A stretch of 64,000 nucleotides of DNA, from assembly GCF_000814005.1 (NCBI RefSeq), contig NZ_JWLK01000001.1, positions 992,001 to 1,056,000 of the forward strand, given 5' to 3'. This document shows positions 1-9,255 of this stretch, one piece after another (position 1 is the stretch's first letter; each line of letters begins with the position of its first letter). A program made the translations under genes and the position numbers. The DNA comes from Ruegeria sp. ANG-S4. GTDB taxonomy: Bacteria > Pseudomonadota > Alphaproteobacteria > Rhodobacterales > Rhodobacteraceae. The notes under the pieces are model-generated. The model did not search any database and was not told the origin of the DNA. It was given only the letters and a program-made list of their open reading frames with translations.

Positions 1-1275
1 CTTTGCGCGGGCAACGGCCAAGGCATCTGGTTCGATATCCCTGGTCACAACCGTGCCGGTTGCCGTCATCGCGTTGTCGCCGACCGTGACAGGGGCGACC
101 AGCATCGTGTTCGATCCGACGAACACGTTCTGACCAATCGTGGTTTTATGCTTCATCACCCCATCGTAGTTGCAGGTGATGGTGCCTGCACCAATGTTCG
201 AAGCCGCGCCAATTGCGGCATCGCCTATGTAGCTGAGGTGATTGACCTTGGCCCCTTCAGCAATCTCGGCGTTCTTGATCTCGACGAAATTTCCGACGCG
301 AACATTCTCGGCAAGTTCTGCACCGGGCCGCAGCCGCGCATAGGGTCCGACAACGGCACCTTTGCTGACGTGGCAACCCTCCAGATGCGAAAATGCCCTG
401 ATCGTGGCACCACTTTCAACAGTGACACCCGGTCCAAACACCACATTAGGTTCGATTACGGTGTCACGGCCAATCACGGTGTCGGCTGACAGAAAGACCG
501 TTTTGGGGTCCATCAGGGTGACACCCTGTTGTAAAAGCGCCGCCCGGGCGCGGGCCTGATAGTCGGCATCCGCTGCTGCCAGATCGGCGCGTGAATCGAC
601 ACCCAGTGTTTCGGCTTCATCGCACTTGATCGCGGTTGCTTTCAATCCTCGCGCATTGGCCAGCGCGGCCAGTTCGGTTAGGTAGTATTCGCCTGAGGCG
701 TTCTGGTTGCTGACCTGATCGATCAGATCGAACAGCAATTCTGAATCGCAGGCGAGCAATCCGCTGTTGGTAAATCGAATGGCTCGCTGCTCTTCTGTGG
801 CGTCTTTGTACTCCACGATTTTGACCAACCGGTCGCCATCCATGATCAGCCGACCATACCGCGGTTGCACCTCGGCAATGTCAAACCCCAGCATGACCAG
901 ATCAAAGGACTTCCGGGCCTCGATCATGCGTTCCAGCGTTGCCGGGTCGATAAAGGGCGTATCCCCGTAAAGGACAATGACATCACCTTTGAACCCTGCC
1001 AAAGCATCGCGGGCCTGAGCGACGGCGTGAGCCGTTCCAAGCTGTTCTTCCTGAACGGCGATCTGGGCTGTCTCGTCCTCTGCGGTCACGGCTTTGGCCA
1101 CAAGGTCGGCACCGTGGCCGGCAACAATCACTGTGCGTTCAGGCGAAAGCGCCCCACCGGCGCGCATGGCATGAACCAACATCGGCGTCTGTGCAATCGG
1201 GTGCAGAACCTTAGGAGTATCGGAATTCATCCTCGTGCCTTTTCCGGCAGCCAGGATGACAAGGGCAATGCTCAT
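1..1275 (-). CDS. glmU: GlmU, bifunctional UDP-GlcNAc pyrophosphorylase / GlcN-1-P acetyltransferase (3' end outside window)
   Basis: Cytoplasmic enzyme making UDP-N-acetylglucosamine for peptidoglycan and LPS by acetylating glucosamine-1-phosphate and then transferring UMP. Reading the complement from ATG 1273-1275 gives 425 codons with no stop before the edge; the family is about 450 residues, so roughly 25 C-terminal residues are missing. The N-terminal nucleotidyltransferase motif LAAGKGTRM is at residues 8-16, followed by GDTPF. The second half shows the hexapeptide-repeat left-handed beta-helix and the acetyltransferase signature NYDGVMKHKT. It is divergent from gph across about 130 bp. 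Identity is clear; only the C terminus is unseen. Confidence 0.95.
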   Translation of the reverse strand, partial: MSIALVILAAGKGTRMNSDTPKVLHPIAQTPMLVHAMRAGGALSPERTVIVAGHGADLVAKAVTAEDETAQIAVQEEQLGTAHAVAQARDALAGFKGDVIVLYGDTPFIDPATLERMIEARKSFDLVMLGFDIAEVQPRYGRLIMDGDRLVKIVEYKDATEEQRAIRFTNSGLLACDSELLFDLIDQVSNQNASGEYYLTELAALANARGLKATAIKCDEAETLGVDSRADLAAADADYQARARAALLQQGVTLMDPKTVFLSADTVIGRDTVIEPNVVFGPGVTVESGATIRAFSHLEGCHVSKGAVVGPYARLRPGAELAENVRVGNFVEIKNAEIAEGAKVNHLSYIGDAAIGAASNIGAGTITCNYDGVMKHKTTIGQNVFVGSNTMLVAPVTVGDNAMTATGTVVTRDIEPDALAVARAK

Positions 1276-1407
1276 AAATTTGTTTTCTCTTTTGTTTTGT
1301 CGCAGTCCGTTTTATCCGCTGGGGTCAAACGCGCAAGCGGTTCGGCAATCAAAGAAGATTGCCGATTGCAACACAGGATGGCGGAAATCTGCCGAGCGAG
1401 GGGCAAA

Positions 1408-2079
1408 ATGCGGACAGTGATTTTTGATCTGGATGGTACGCTGGCGGATACGTCCGGCGACTTGCTGGCAGCCGCCAATCACTGTTTTCGCCAGATGGGG
1501 CATGGCGACGTGCTGGATCGCGAACAAGATGCGGCCGTGGCGGTGCGCGGTGCACGCATGATGCTGTCGCACGGTTTGAAACGGGTGGGCGCATACGATC
1601 CCGAAACGGTTGACGCCTTCTATCCCGTGTTTCTTGACGTGTACGAGCAAGATATCGACACGCATACCCAGTTCTATCCCGGCGCGCTTGAGGCGGTGAA
1701 CAGCCTGAAGGCTGCTGGCTATGGTGTCGGAATTTGCACCAACAAACCTGAAGGTTTGGCCGATCTGCTTTTGACCCGCATGGGCGTGCGCGATCAGTTC
1801 GCATCATTGGTCGGCGCCGACACCCTGCCGGTGCGGAAACCCGACCCTGAACCCCTGCGCGAGGCCGCGCGCCGCGCCGGCGGGCACCCAGAGTTGTGCG
1901 TCTTGATCGGGGATTCGGATACGGATCGGAACACGGCGCGTGCTGCGGGCGTCCCATCTGTTCTGGTGACATTCGGACCGGCGGGGGATGATATGGCCGC
2001 TTTGGAACCCGAGGCTTTGCTGCATCATTTCGATGACCTGCCGACATTGGTGCCCGATCTGATCGGTGCGGCGGCGTGA
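1408..2079 (+). CDS. gph: Phosphoglycolate phosphatase-like HAD hydrolase
   Basis: HAD-superfamily phosphatase of 223 residues, probably hydrolysing 2-phosphoglycolate. Motif I is FDLDGTLADT at the N terminus with Asp nucleophile, a Thr-Asn motif II appears in GICTNK, and the acidic motif GDSDTDRNTA lies near residue 170. The ATG at 1408 was chosen because GAGGGG lies just upstream and motif I then starts at residue 5; the open frame extends upstream without homology because it shadows glmU. The next gene follows after 39 bp on the same strand. Substrate specificity among HAD phosphatases is inferred, not visible. Confidence 0.85.
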   Translation: MRTVIFDLDGTLADTSGDLLAAANHCFRQMGHGDVLDREQDAAVAVRGARMMLSHGLKRVGAYDPETVDAFYPVFLDVYEQDIDTHTQFYPGALEAVNSLKAAGYGVGICTNKPEGLADLLLTRMGVRDQFASLVGADTLPVRKPDPEPLREAARRAGGHPELCVLIGDSDTDRNTARAAGVPSVLVTFGPAGDDMAALEPEALLHHFDDLPTLVPDLIGAAA

Positions 2080-2118
2080 AGCCTTGACGTAACGGGTTTG
2101 CCGCCTCAGAAAAAGCGC

Positions 2119-3309
2119 ATGACCGAGACATTCACCGGCAGCTTCACGCAGCAAGAACCCATTCCCGAGGACGCCATCGACGCAGCTATGGCCGTGCTGC
2201 GTCACGGTCGGCTGCATCGCTATAACGTGGCCTCGGGCGAGGTTGGGGAAACCGCGCTGCTGGAACAGGAATTCGCGGCCCAAATGGGCGCGAAATACTG
2301 TCTGGCGGTATCTTCCGGCGGTTATGCGCTGGCAACCGCCTTGCGGGCTGTTGGCGTTCAACCCGGCGATTCCGTGCTGACCAACGCGTTTACATTGGCG
2401 CCGGTGCCGGGCGCGATTGCCTCGGTCGGCGGAAAGCCAGTGTTTGTCGGTGTAACGGAAAGTCTGACAATTGATCTGGAGGATCTGCAGGCAAAACTCG
2501 ATCGCGCACGGGTACTGATGTTGAGCCACATGCGTGGACATCTGTGTGACATGGACCGGTTGATGGAGATGTGCGATGCCGCCAACGTCGTCGTCATCGA
2601 AGACTGTGCGCATACGATGGGTGCGGCTTGGCGCGGGCAGCTTTCAGGCCGACAGGGCGCGATCGGCTGTTTTTCCTGTCAGACATACAAGCACGTGAAT
2701 TCGGGCGAGGGCGGTCTGCTGATTACGGATGACGCGGAGTTGGCAGCCAAGGCAACAATGCTTTCGGGGTCCTACATGCTGTACGAACGTCACTTGGCTG
2801 CGCCGGGCCCCGACGTATTCGAGCGGATCAAATACACAACGCCCAATGTTTCGGGGCGCATGGACAATCTTAGGGCTGCGATCCTGCGTCCGCAGTTGCG
2901 AGATCTGGAAAAGCAAGTAGCGCGATGGAACGAGCGCTATGCGACCCTTGAGGACGGATTGCGTGGTACGCCGGGCCTGACAATTGTGGAGCGGCCCGAG
3001 GACGAGACTTATGTCGGGTCGTCCATCCAATTCCTCTTGCTGGATTGGCTTCCCGAACGTATCGCCGAAGTGATCCAACGTTGTGCCGCCCGTGGGGTCG
3101 AGCTGAAATGGTTCGGCGGTGCAGAACCGACCGGGTTTACCTCGCGCTATGACAGCTGGCGGTATGCCGAAAGCGAACGCATGCCGGTCAGCGACCGCAT
3201 TCTCACGGGCATCATGGACATGCGCGTGCCGTTGACCTTTTCGCTTGAGGATTGCCGATTGATCGCCCGCATCATTCGGGCTGAGGTCGGGGCCGTCTAC
3301 CAGTCGTAA
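2119..3309 (+). CDS. DegT/DnrJ/EryC1/StrS family PLP-dependent aminotransferase
   Basis: Fold-type I PLP enzyme of 396 residues of the sugar aminotransferase/dehydratase family, which usually modifies keto-sugars for surface polysaccharides or secondary metabolites. The PLP lysine lies in [11 protein letters not shown], the position of the family's Schiff-base Lys, and [11 protein letters not shown] carries the conserved Asp that contacts the pyridine nitrogen. ATG 2119 is preferred over an in-frame TTG at 2098. It sits downstream of gph and ends before a strong terminator, so the two may be cotranscribed. The natural substrate cannot be told from sequence, and no other sugar-nucleotide genes are adjacent. 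Confidence 0.8.
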   Translation: MTETFTGSFTQQEPIPEDAIDAAMAVLRHGRLHRYNVASGEVGETALLEQEFAAQMGAKYCLAVSSGGYALATALRAVGVQPGDSVLTNAFTLAPVPGAIASVGGKPVFVGVTESLTIDLEDLQAKLDRARVLMLSHMRGHLCDMDRLMEMCDAANVVVIEDCAHTMGAAWRGQLSGRQGAIGCFSCQTYKHVNSGEGGLLITDDAELAAKATMLSGSYMLYERHLAAPGPDVFERIKYTTPNVSGRMDNLRAAILRPQLRDLEKQVARWNERYATLEDGLRGTPGLTIVERPEDETYVGSSIQFLLLDWLPERIAEVIQRCAARGVELKWFGGAEPTGFTSRYDSWRYAESERMPVSDRILTGIMDMRVPLTFSLEDCRLIARIIRAEVGAVYQS

Positions 3310-3346
3310 TGTAACGGAGTGCGCCTTTGGCGCACGCTCGATCCCT

Positions 3347-3376
3347 AAAAACGCCGCTTCTTCAAGCGGCGTTTTG
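3347..3376 (+). terminator. Rho-independent terminator after the DegT-family gene
   Basis: A perfect 10-bp stem, AACGCCGCTT (3350-3359) with AAGCGGCGTT (3364-3373), a CTTC tetraloop and flanking A and T runs. It lies 40 bp after the aminotransferase stop codon and separates it from the liu promoter. Confidence 0.85.
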
Positions 3377-3404
3377 CATTTGTTTTCGTGGGAACGTCCC
3401 AAGA

Positions 3405-3433
3405 TTGACCGCGCAGAGATTCGCTGTTATCTA
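3405..3433 (+). promoter_or_regulatory. Sigma-70-type promoter of the liu (leucine degradation) cluster
   Basis: TTGACC at 3405-3410 (-35), a 17-bp spacer, and TATCTA at 3428-3433 (-10), 43 bp before the ivd start codon. It matches five of six -35 and four of six -10 consensus positions. Transcription would begin near 3440, inside the palindrome described next. Confidence 0.6.
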
Positions 3434-3434
3434 T

Positions 3435-3456
3435 TTATTGAACGCTTGTTCATTAA
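3435..3456. promoter_or_regulatory. Palindromic operator overlapping the ivd transcription start
   Basis: Inverted repeat TTATTGAAC (3435-3443) and GTTCATTAA (3448-3456) around a 4-bp centre, with 8 of 9 pairs matching. It directly follows the putative -10 box, the position of a repressor site. The GAAC-N4-GTTC core resembles operators of TetR-type acyl-CoA-responsive repressors such as PsrA and FadR relatives. No regulator gene for it is in the window, so the binding protein is inferred only. Confidence 0.5.
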
Positions 3457-3475
3457 TGCAGGGAGGGGCACGCGT

Positions 3476-4639
3476 ATGTTCTCAGCGACAATGAAATTTG
3501 ATTTGGGTGAGGACGTGAACGCCCTGCGCGAAATGGTGCATCGTTGGGCCCAGGATCGCGTCAAGCCGATTGCAGCCGAAATTGATGCCTCTAACGCGTT
3601 TCCGAATGAACTTTGGAAAGAGATGGGCGATCTTGGCCTGTTGGGTGTCACCGTGCCCGAAGAATATGGCGGCGCGGGGATGTCGTATCTGGCGCACACG
3701 GTTGCGGTAGAAGAGGTCGCGCGGGCCTCGGCCTCGGTTTCCTTGTCATACGGTGCGCATTCCAACCTTTGCGTGAACCAGATCAAGTTGAATGGGACAG
3801 AAGATCAAAAGCAAAAGTACCTGCCCCGTCTGATATCCGGCGACCATGTCGGTGCCCTAGCAATGTCGGAACCCTCGGCTGGTTCGGACGTGGTATCGAT
3901 GAAACTGCGCGCCGAGAAGCGCAATGACCACTATCGCTTAAACGGGAACAAATATTGGATCACCAACGGGCCGGATGCCGATACGCTGGTCGTCTATGCC
4001 AAGACCGATCCCGACGCCGGATCGAAGGGAATAACCGCATTTTTGATCGAGAAGGAAATGAACGGCTTTTCCACCTCGCCTCATTTCGACAAACTTGGAA
4101 TGCGGGGGTCGAACACGGCGGAACTGATCTTCGAGGATGTTGAGGTTCCATTCGAAAACGTTCTTGGTGAAGAAGGCCGCGGTGTGGCAGTCTTGATGTC
4201 CGGGCTGGACTATGAGCGCGTGGTTCTTGCCGGAATTGGGACGGGCATCATGGCCGCCTGCCTTGACGAAATCATGCCTTATCTGGCCGAGCGCAAACAA
4301 TTCGGCCAGGCCATTGGCAGCTTTCAACTGATGCAGGGCAAGATCGCGGACATGTATACCGCAATGAACTCGGCGCGGGCCTACGTTTACGAAGTCGCGA
4401 AAGCCTGCGACCGGGGCGATGTGACCCGACAGGATGCGGCGGCGTGCTGTCTCTATGCCTCGGAACAGGCGATGACGCAGGCCCATCAGGCGGTCCAGGC
4501 GATGGGTGGGGCCGGGTTCCTGTCGGATGCGCCGGTGAGCCGGATATTCCGCGATGCAAAGCTGATGGAAATTGGCGCGGGCACCAGCGAAATCCGACGG
4601 ATGCTGATCGGCCGCGAAATGATGAGCGCGATGGTCTGA
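3476..4639 (+). CDS. ivd: Isovaleryl-CoA dehydrogenase
   Basis: FAD-dependent acyl-CoA dehydrogenase of 387 residues, oxidising isovaleryl-CoA to 3-methylcrotonyl-CoA in leucine catabolism and passing electrons to ETF. The catalytic Glu of the isovaleryl branch is in YERVVLAG (about residue 247), while the site that carries Glu in medium-chain enzymes reads [10 protein letters not shown], as in IVD. ATG 3476 follows GGGAGGGG. Downstream genes supply all remaining steps to acetoacetate and acetyl-CoA, which supports the specificity. It is likely transcribed from the promoter at 3405 under control of the palindrome at 3435. Confidence 0.92.
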   Translation: MFSATMKFDLGEDVNALREMVHRWAQDRVKPIAAEIDASNAFPNELWKEMGDLGLLGVTVPEEYGGAGMSYLAHTVAVEEVARASASVSLSYGAHSNLCVNQIKLNGTEDQKQKYLPRLISGDHVGALAMSEPSAGSDVVSMKLRAEKRNDHYRLNGNKYWITNGPDADTLVVYAKTDPDAGSKGITAFLIEKEMNGFSTSPHFDKLGMRGSNTAELIFEDVEVPFENVLGEEGRGVAVLMSGLDYERVVLAGIGTGIMAACLDEIMPYLAERKQFGQAIGSFQLMQGKIADMYTAMNSARAYVYEVAKACDRGDVTRQDAAACCLYASEQAMTQAHQAVQAMGGAGFLSDAPVSRIFRDAKLMEIGAGTSEIRRMLIGREMMSAMV

Positions 4640-4644
4640 AAGGC

Positions 4645-4671
4645 CGCCTTGCAGGCATGGCCTGCAAGGCG
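4645..4671. terminator. Perfect 12-bp hairpin between convergent ivd and ompW-like gene
   Basis: CGCCTTGCAGGC (4645-4656), an ATG loop, and GCCTGCAAGGCG (4660-4671) pair without mismatch. It lies 5 bp after the ivd stop and 17 bp before the end of the opposing gene, so it can serve both directions. No long T run follows on either strand, so termination efficiency is uncertain. Confidence 0.55.
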
Positions 4672-4688
4672 ACTACGATCAAAAAGGG

Positions 4689-5294
4689 TCAGAAGCGATG
4701 AACGTAGGACAGGCCAACCAGAATGGGGTCGATTTCGGCTTTGCCGATCTTGGTGCCGTTCAGCTCAACGTCCGAGTCGATGTCGAACCAACGCAGGTTC
4801 AGACGTACCGCGCCACGATCGCTGACCATGTAATCAAGTCCGGCCTGAACCGAAACGCCGAAGGAATTGTCGACTTTCAAGTCCCCCAACGGAGAGTCTT
4901 CGTCAAAGAAGACCGTGTAGTTCAAACCGGCACCGACATAAGGCTTCCATGCGCTGTTGGTCGGAAAGTGGTAGTTCAGCGACAGCGTCGGAGGCAGGTG
5001 CTTGACGCTGCCGGCATCGGTCGAGCCGCCCAGAGTGATGTTGTGCTTGAACGGCGTAGCTGCCAGCAACTCGATGCCCAGGTTGTCGCGAATGAAGTAT
5101 TCCGCAGTGAAAATCGGGCGCGTGTCGGAGTCGATCTCGGCATCCAGGCCGGCCAACGTTCCGTTGTTGGATTTCGGGTCAAGGTAGCCAACACCAATAC
5201 CTACGGTCCAGTCACCCTGCGATTGGGCAAAAGCCGGCGCGGCCAGCGCGACGAGCGCGGCCGAAAGGGTCAATGCAGCGAGTTTCTTAGTCAT
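4689..5294 (-). CDS. OmpW-family outer membrane beta-barrel protein
   Basis: Small eight-stranded outer membrane barrel of 201 residues with a Sec signal peptide (lysines, alanine/leucine core, cleavage after AFA) and alternating barrel strands ending in the aromatic C-terminal residue Phe of YVHRF. OmpW proteins form a hydrophobic channel. The internal ATG at 5294 was chosen because AGAGG lies 7 bp upstream; the ATG at 5300 has it only 1 bp away. A TGAT-N4-ATCA site about 65 bp upstream suggests oxygen-dependent control. It stands in opposite orientation inside the liu cluster and is probably independent of it. Confidence 0.85.
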   Translation of the reverse strand: MTKKLAALTLSAALVALAAPAFAQSQGDWTVGIGVGYLDPKSNNGTLAGLDAEIDSDTRPIFTAEYFIRDNLGIELLAATPFKHNITLGGSTDAGSVKHLPPTLSLNYHFPTNSAWKPYVGAGLNYTVFFDEDSPLGDLKVDNSFGVSVQAGLDYMVSDRGAVRLNLRWFDIDSDVELNGTKIGKAEIDPILVGLSYVHRF

Positions 5295-5352
5295 ATCCAT
5301 GCCTCTGGGTCTGTTGATGCATGTTTTGTGACCGCTCCCTCGCGGCAGTACC

Positions 5353-5366
5353 CTGATCTGCATCAA
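5353..5366 (-). promoter_or_regulatory. FNR/FnrL-like binding site upstream of the ompW-like gene
   Basis: The plus strand reads CTGATCTGCATCAA, matching TTGAT-N4-ATCAA except at one outer base. Its centre is about 65 bp upstream of the ompW-like start codon, compatible with activation from a -41.5 position. Oxygen control of ompW by FNR is known in enterobacteria; here it is inferred. The divergent acyl-CoA synthetase starts about 60 bp on the other side. Confidence 0.5.
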
Positions 5367-5424
5367 GCCGTTACGTTTGGCGCGGAAGGTGTGACTTGGT
5401 TAAGCCATTGCAAAATTAAGGATA

Positions 5425-7035
5425 ATGTCCATGCGTCCCGCTGAGGTCATACCGGGCTTGCGCCCCGATTTCAGCTGGGAGATCCCGGATCGGCTGAACA
5501 TGGCACGGCAATGCCTGTCGCATCCTGCCGAGCAGACCGCGATTCTGGATCTATCGGATGGCATGGACCGGGCGATCACCGTTGGCGAATTGCATGGAAT
5601 GGTCGATGGTCTTGCGCGCGCGCTGCTGCAACAGGTTCAGTCGGGTGAGCGTGTGGGCGTGCTGCTCAGCCAATCGCCCTGGTGCGCCGCGGCGCATCTG
5701 GCGATTTGGAAGATCGGTGCGATCTCGGTTCCGTTGTTCAAGCTCTTCAAGCGGGACGCGCTGGCCTCTCGGGTCGGGGATGCAGGTGCGAAATTTGTTC
5801 TGACCGATGCTGAAGGGGCCGCGTTGGTCGGCGATCTGGCCTTGCCGCTTCTGGTTGATGAGATTGCGATGGATGGTGATCCGGTGCCCTTCGCGGAGAC
5901 CGGGCCCGAGGACCCGGCGGTGCTGATCTACACATCCGGCACCACCGGCAGCCCAAAAGGTGCATTGCATGGGCATCGGGTTCTGACCGGCCATCTGCCG
6001 GGCGTATCGATCAGCCATAACCACTTGCGGAAGGGCGATTGCCTGTGGACACCCGCCGATTGGGCATGGATCGGGGGGCTGTTTGACGTGCTGATGCCCG
6101 GACTTGCGCTGGGTATCCCCGTGGTCGCCTCGCGGCTCGACAAATTCACGCCAGCGGCCTGTGCCGATGTCATCGCGCGGGGAGGCGTGCGGAACGTATT
6201 CTTCCCGCCCACCGCGCTGCGGATGCTCAAAGCGGCAAACCAGACAATCCCCGGTCTGCGATCTGTTGCATCCGGGGGCGAACCGCTGGGGGCTGAGATG
6301 CTGGCCTGGGGCAAGCAAGCGTTTGGCCTGACGATCAACGAGTTTTACGGCCAGACCGAATGCAACATGGTGGCCTCTTCCTGTGCCGAGGATTTCCCGG
6401 TTCAGCCCGGCTGTATCGGCAAACCGGTTCCGGGGCATGAGGTCGCGGTGATCGACCGTGACGGAAAACCGTCCGACGAAGAGGGAGATGTGGCCATCCG
6501 GCGCGGCTCGGCCTCGATGCTGCTGAAATACTGGAACCGGCCCGAGGCAACCGCTGAGAAATTCCGCGGTGACTGGCTGATCACCGGAGACCGTGGCGTG
6601 TGGGAGGGCGACTATCTGCGCTTCGTGGGCCGGGATGACGATGTGATCACCTCCGCCGGATACCGCATCGGCCCGGCCGAGATCGAGGATTGCCTGCTGA
6701 CTCATCCGGCTGTGGCGACGGTTGGTGTGGTTGGCAAGCCCGACCCGCTGCGGACCGAGATCGTGAAGGCCTATGTTGTGTTGAAGCCGGGTGCCGAAGC
6801 GGCGGAGGTCGAGTTGCAGGATTGGGTCAAGGACCGACTGGCGCATTACTCCTACCCGCGCGAGGTGGCGTTTTTGGAGGAACTGCCAATGACGGTAACG
6901 GGCAAGGTGATCCGTAAGGAACTGAAGGCGCGGGCGCGTAAGGAAAGGGACTTTTCGGCCCGGGAGGGAATTGATGCTTTGGACGCAGCAACATATCTCT
7001 CCGTTGCTTATCAATCCAACAAGGAAAAAAAATGA
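5425..7035 (+). CDS. AMP-binding acyl-CoA synthetase of the liu cluster
   Basis: ANL-superfamily ligase of 536 residues that adenylates a carboxylic acid and transfers it to CoA. Signature motifs occur in order: YTSGTTGSPKG (P-loop), NEFYGQTE, ITGDRG, the hinge region FVGRDDDVITSAGYRIGP, and near the C terminus the catalytic Lys in TVTGKVIRKE. Its place between ivd and the methylcrotonyl-CoA carboxylase genes suggests activation of isovalerate, acetoacetate or a related branched acid. ATG 5425 and ATG 5431 are both possible; AAGGA is better spaced for 5431. The stop overlaps the next start by ATGA, implying translational coupling. Confidence 0.85.
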   Translation: MSMRPAEVIPGLRPDFSWEIPDRLNMARQCLSHPAEQTAILDLSDGMDRAITVGELHGMVDGLARALLQQVQSGERVGVLLSQSPWCAAAHLAIWKIGAISVPLFKLFKRDALASRVGDAGAKFVLTDAEGAALVGDLALPLLVDEIAMDGDPVPFAETGPEDPAVLIYTSGTTGSPKGALHGHRVLTGHLPGVSISHNHLRKGDCLWTPADWAWIGGLFDVLMPGLALGIPVVASRLDKFTPAACADVIARGGVRNVFFPPTALRMLKAANQTIPGLRSVASGGEPLGAEMLAWGKQAFGLTINEFYGQTECNMVASSCAEDFPVQPGCIGKPVPGHEVAVIDRDGKPSDEEGDVAIRRGSASMLLKYWNRPEATAEKFRGDWLITGDRGVWEGDYLRFVGRDDDVITSAGYRIGPAEIEDCLLTHPAVATVGVVGKPDPLRTEIVKAYVVLKPGAEAAEVELQDWVKDRLAHYSYPREVAFLEELPMTVTGKVIRKELKARARKERDFSAREGIDALDAATYLSVAYQSNKEKK

Positions 7036-7559
7036 GAGCTCTAGTTTCTGCCATAGTTTTCAGTGCCTTCGGTGTCTTCTCTACGGCAGCTTTCGCACAG
7101 CCGTTGCAATCGATTAATGATTTCGATCCTGAACTGCACCTGAACTTGGCTGAGTGTTTCAAATGGGAATATTCAGACCAACACAAGTGTTTCCAACAGT
7201 CACTGAGCCGCTGCTACCTGTTCACAGGCCACCTCGGCGCGGCGGGAGGAGCACAGTATTGCAGCCACATCGCGTTCGTGGAAATCGACGATAAACTCAA
7301 TGAGTTATATCCCATATATTTGGCGGCTGCGAAAAACAACGCGTATGGCCCTGATCGCGTTGCAGAGAGCGAAGAGATGTTGAGAGCAGCGCAAAGGTCT
7401 TGGATCGCGTACCGAGATGCGATGTGCGAGATTGAAGCAACTTGGAACGCCGTTAAGTCTGGTTACTTCGCAGTCGTAGATGATTGCAAATCCCGACTGA
7501 CACTCATGCAAATGCAGGCGCTTCATGCGGAATTGGGCGGGTTTGTCGAAGCGCGATAA
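7032..7559 (+). CDS. Secreted lysozyme-inhibitor LprI/DUF1311-like protein
   Basis: Exported protein of 175 residues with a clear signal peptide (cleavage near AFA-QP). The C-terminal half contains the pattern of the LprI/DUF1311 domain: LRAAQRSWIAYRDAMCEIEA, followed after a spacer by DDCKSRLTLMQMQAL. Several cysteines could form disulfides in the periplasm. Its start overlaps the stop of the acyl-CoA synthetase, yet its lower GC and unrelated function make it look like a passenger within the leucine operon. Lysozyme inhibition is known only for some relatives, so the function is not established. Confidence 0.7.
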   Translation: MRALVSAIVFSAFGVFSTAAFAQPLQSINDFDPELHLNLAECFKWEYSDQHKCFQQSLSRCYLFTGHLGAAGGAQYCSHIAFVEIDDKLNELYPIYLAAAKNNAYGPDRVAESEEMLRAAQRSWIAYRDAMCEIEATWNAVKSGYFAVVDDCKSRLTLMQMQALHAELGGFVEAR

Positions 7560-7645
7560 AGTAGCCAATTCGCAGAACGGACCAGAGTTCCTTACCCTGC
7601 GAAGTTAGCCATATGGTTTTTGACCGGGAATGAGATTGCACAATC

Positions 7646-9253
7646 ATGAAACTCACATCCAAAGCCATACCCACATCTGAGGGCTTCAAAGCCAACCGCG
7701 CTGCCCATCTCGACGCGCTGGCGCACATCTCTGCCGCTGCCGAAGCGGCTCGGATGGGTGGCGGTGAGAAATCCCGCGACCGGCATGTGTCCCGTGGCAA
7801 GATGCTGCCGCGTCGTCGGGTGGCGAACCTGTTGGACCCGGGGTCTCCGTTTCTGGAGGTCGGCGCGACGGCGGCGCATGGGATGTATGACAACGCCGCG
7901 CCCTGCGCCGGGGTGATCGCAGGCATCGGACGGGTGCAGGGGCGCGAGGTCATGGTGGTCTGCAACGACGCTACCGTAAAGGGCGGCACGTACTATCCGA
8001 TGACGGTCAAGAAACACCTTCGCGCGCAGGAGATTGCCGAGGAAAACCATCTGCCCTGCATCTATCTGGTCGACAGCGGCGGGGCCAACCTGCCCAATCA
8101 GGACGAGGTGTTCCCCGACCGCGACCACTTTGGCCGCATCTTCTACAATCAAGCGCGGATGAGCGCGAAGGGGATCGCTCAGATCGCTGTGGTGATGGGG
8201 TCTTGCACGGCGGGTGGCGCTTACGTGCCCGCGATGTCGGATGTCACGATCATCGTGAAGGAGCAGGGGACGATCTTTCTGGCCGGGCCGCCTCTGGTCA
8301 AGGCTGCGACCGGGGAGGTTGTTACGGCCGAGGATCTGGGTGGCGGTGACGTGCACACGCGATTGTCTGGTGTAGCGGATTATCTAGCCGAGGATGACGC
8401 GCATGCGCTGGCACTGGCGCGGCGGGCTGTGGGGTCGCTGGGGGGTGCCGGGCTGAAGCCCGGCCTACAGTTCGAGGCACCCGAGGAGCCAGCTTATGAC
8501 CCTGAAGAGATTCTTGGTGTTGTGCCTGCTGATCTGCGCACGCCCTATGACATCCGCGAGGTGATTGCGCGGCTGGTTGACGGGTCCCGGTTCGATGAGT
8601 TCAAGCCTCGGTTCGGTGAGACATTGGTGACCGGGTTCGCCCATGTCAAAGGCTGCCCGGTCGGGATCATCGCCAATAATGGCGTGCTGTTTTCCGAGGC
8701 CGCTCAGAAGGGCGCGCATTTTGTCGAACTGTGTTCTCAGCGCAAAACGCCGCTGGTGTTTCTGCAGAACATCACGGGCTTCATGGTGGGCCGGAAATAC
8801 GAAAACGAAGGCATCGCGCGGCATGGGGCCAAAATGGTTACGGCGGTGGCGACGACCTCGGTACCCAAAGTCACCATGCTGGTGGGCGGGTCATTCGGAG
8901 CCGGGAACTACGGCATGGCCGGGCGGGCGTATCAGCCGCGGTTCCTGTGGACATGGCCGAATTCGCGGATTTCGGTGATGGGCGGTGAGCAGGCGGCAGG
9001 CGTGCTGGCCACCGTCAAGCGCGATGGGATCGAACGGCAGGGCGGTACGTGGTCGGCTGAAGAAGAAGCCGATTTCAAACGCCCGACGCAGGAGATGTTC
9101 GAGGAACAATCGCACCCGCTATATGCCTCGGCCCGTCTGTGGGATGACGGCATCATCGACCCGCGCAAAAGCCGAGATGTGCTGGCCTTGTCGCTGAGTG
9201 CCGCGCTGAACGCACCGATTGAGGAGACACGTTTCGGCGTGTTCAGGATGTGA
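7646..9253 (+). CDS. mccB: Methylcrotonyl-CoA carboxylase, carboxyltransferase (beta) subunit
   Basis: Carboxyltransferase subunit of 535 residues that moves CO2 from biotin to 3-methylcrotonyl-CoA, giving 3-methylglutaconyl-CoA. It has two crotonase-fold halves typical of acyl-CoA carboxyltransferases. Diagnostic stretches include [11 protein letters not shown] and [15 protein letters not shown] in the N half, and [11 protein letters not shown] plus [11 protein letters not shown] in the C half, all typical of MCC rather than propionyl-CoA carboxylase. The biotin-carrying partner is at 9958, separated by two small genes. Also named liuB in the liu nomenclature. Confidence 0.95.
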   Translation: MKLTSKAIPTSEGFKANRAAHLDALAHISAAAEAARMGGGEKSRDRHVSRGKMLPRRRVANLLDPGSPFLEVGATAAHGMYDNAAPCAGVIAGIGRVQGREVMVVCNDATVKGGTYYPMTVKKHLRAQEIAEENHLPCIYLVDSGGANLPNQDEVFPDRDHFGRIFYNQARMSAKGIAQIAVVMGSCTAGGAYVPAMSDVTIIVKEQGTIFLAGPPLVKAATGEVVTAEDLGGGDVHTRLSGVADYLAEDDAHALALARRAVGSLGGAGLKPGLQFEAPEEPAYDPEEILGVVPADLRTPYDIREVIARLVDGSRFDEFKPRFGETLVTGFAHVKGCPVGIIANNGVLFSEAAQKGAHFVELCSQRKTPLVFLQNITGFMVGRKYENEGIARHGAKMVTAVATTSVPKVTMLVGGSFGAGNYGMAGRAYQPRFLWTWPNSRISVMGGEQAAGVLATVKRDGIERQGGTWSAEEEADFKRPTQEMFEEQSHPLYASARLWDDGIIDPRKSRDVLALSLSAALNAPIEETRFGVFRM

Positions 9254-9255
9254 GC

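Noticed and set aside
148..1235. Plus-strand open frames of about 60-110 codons and the upstream part of the long frame ending at 2079
   Set aside because: They lie antisense to glmU, whose minus-strand frame is open over the whole stretch with clear motifs.
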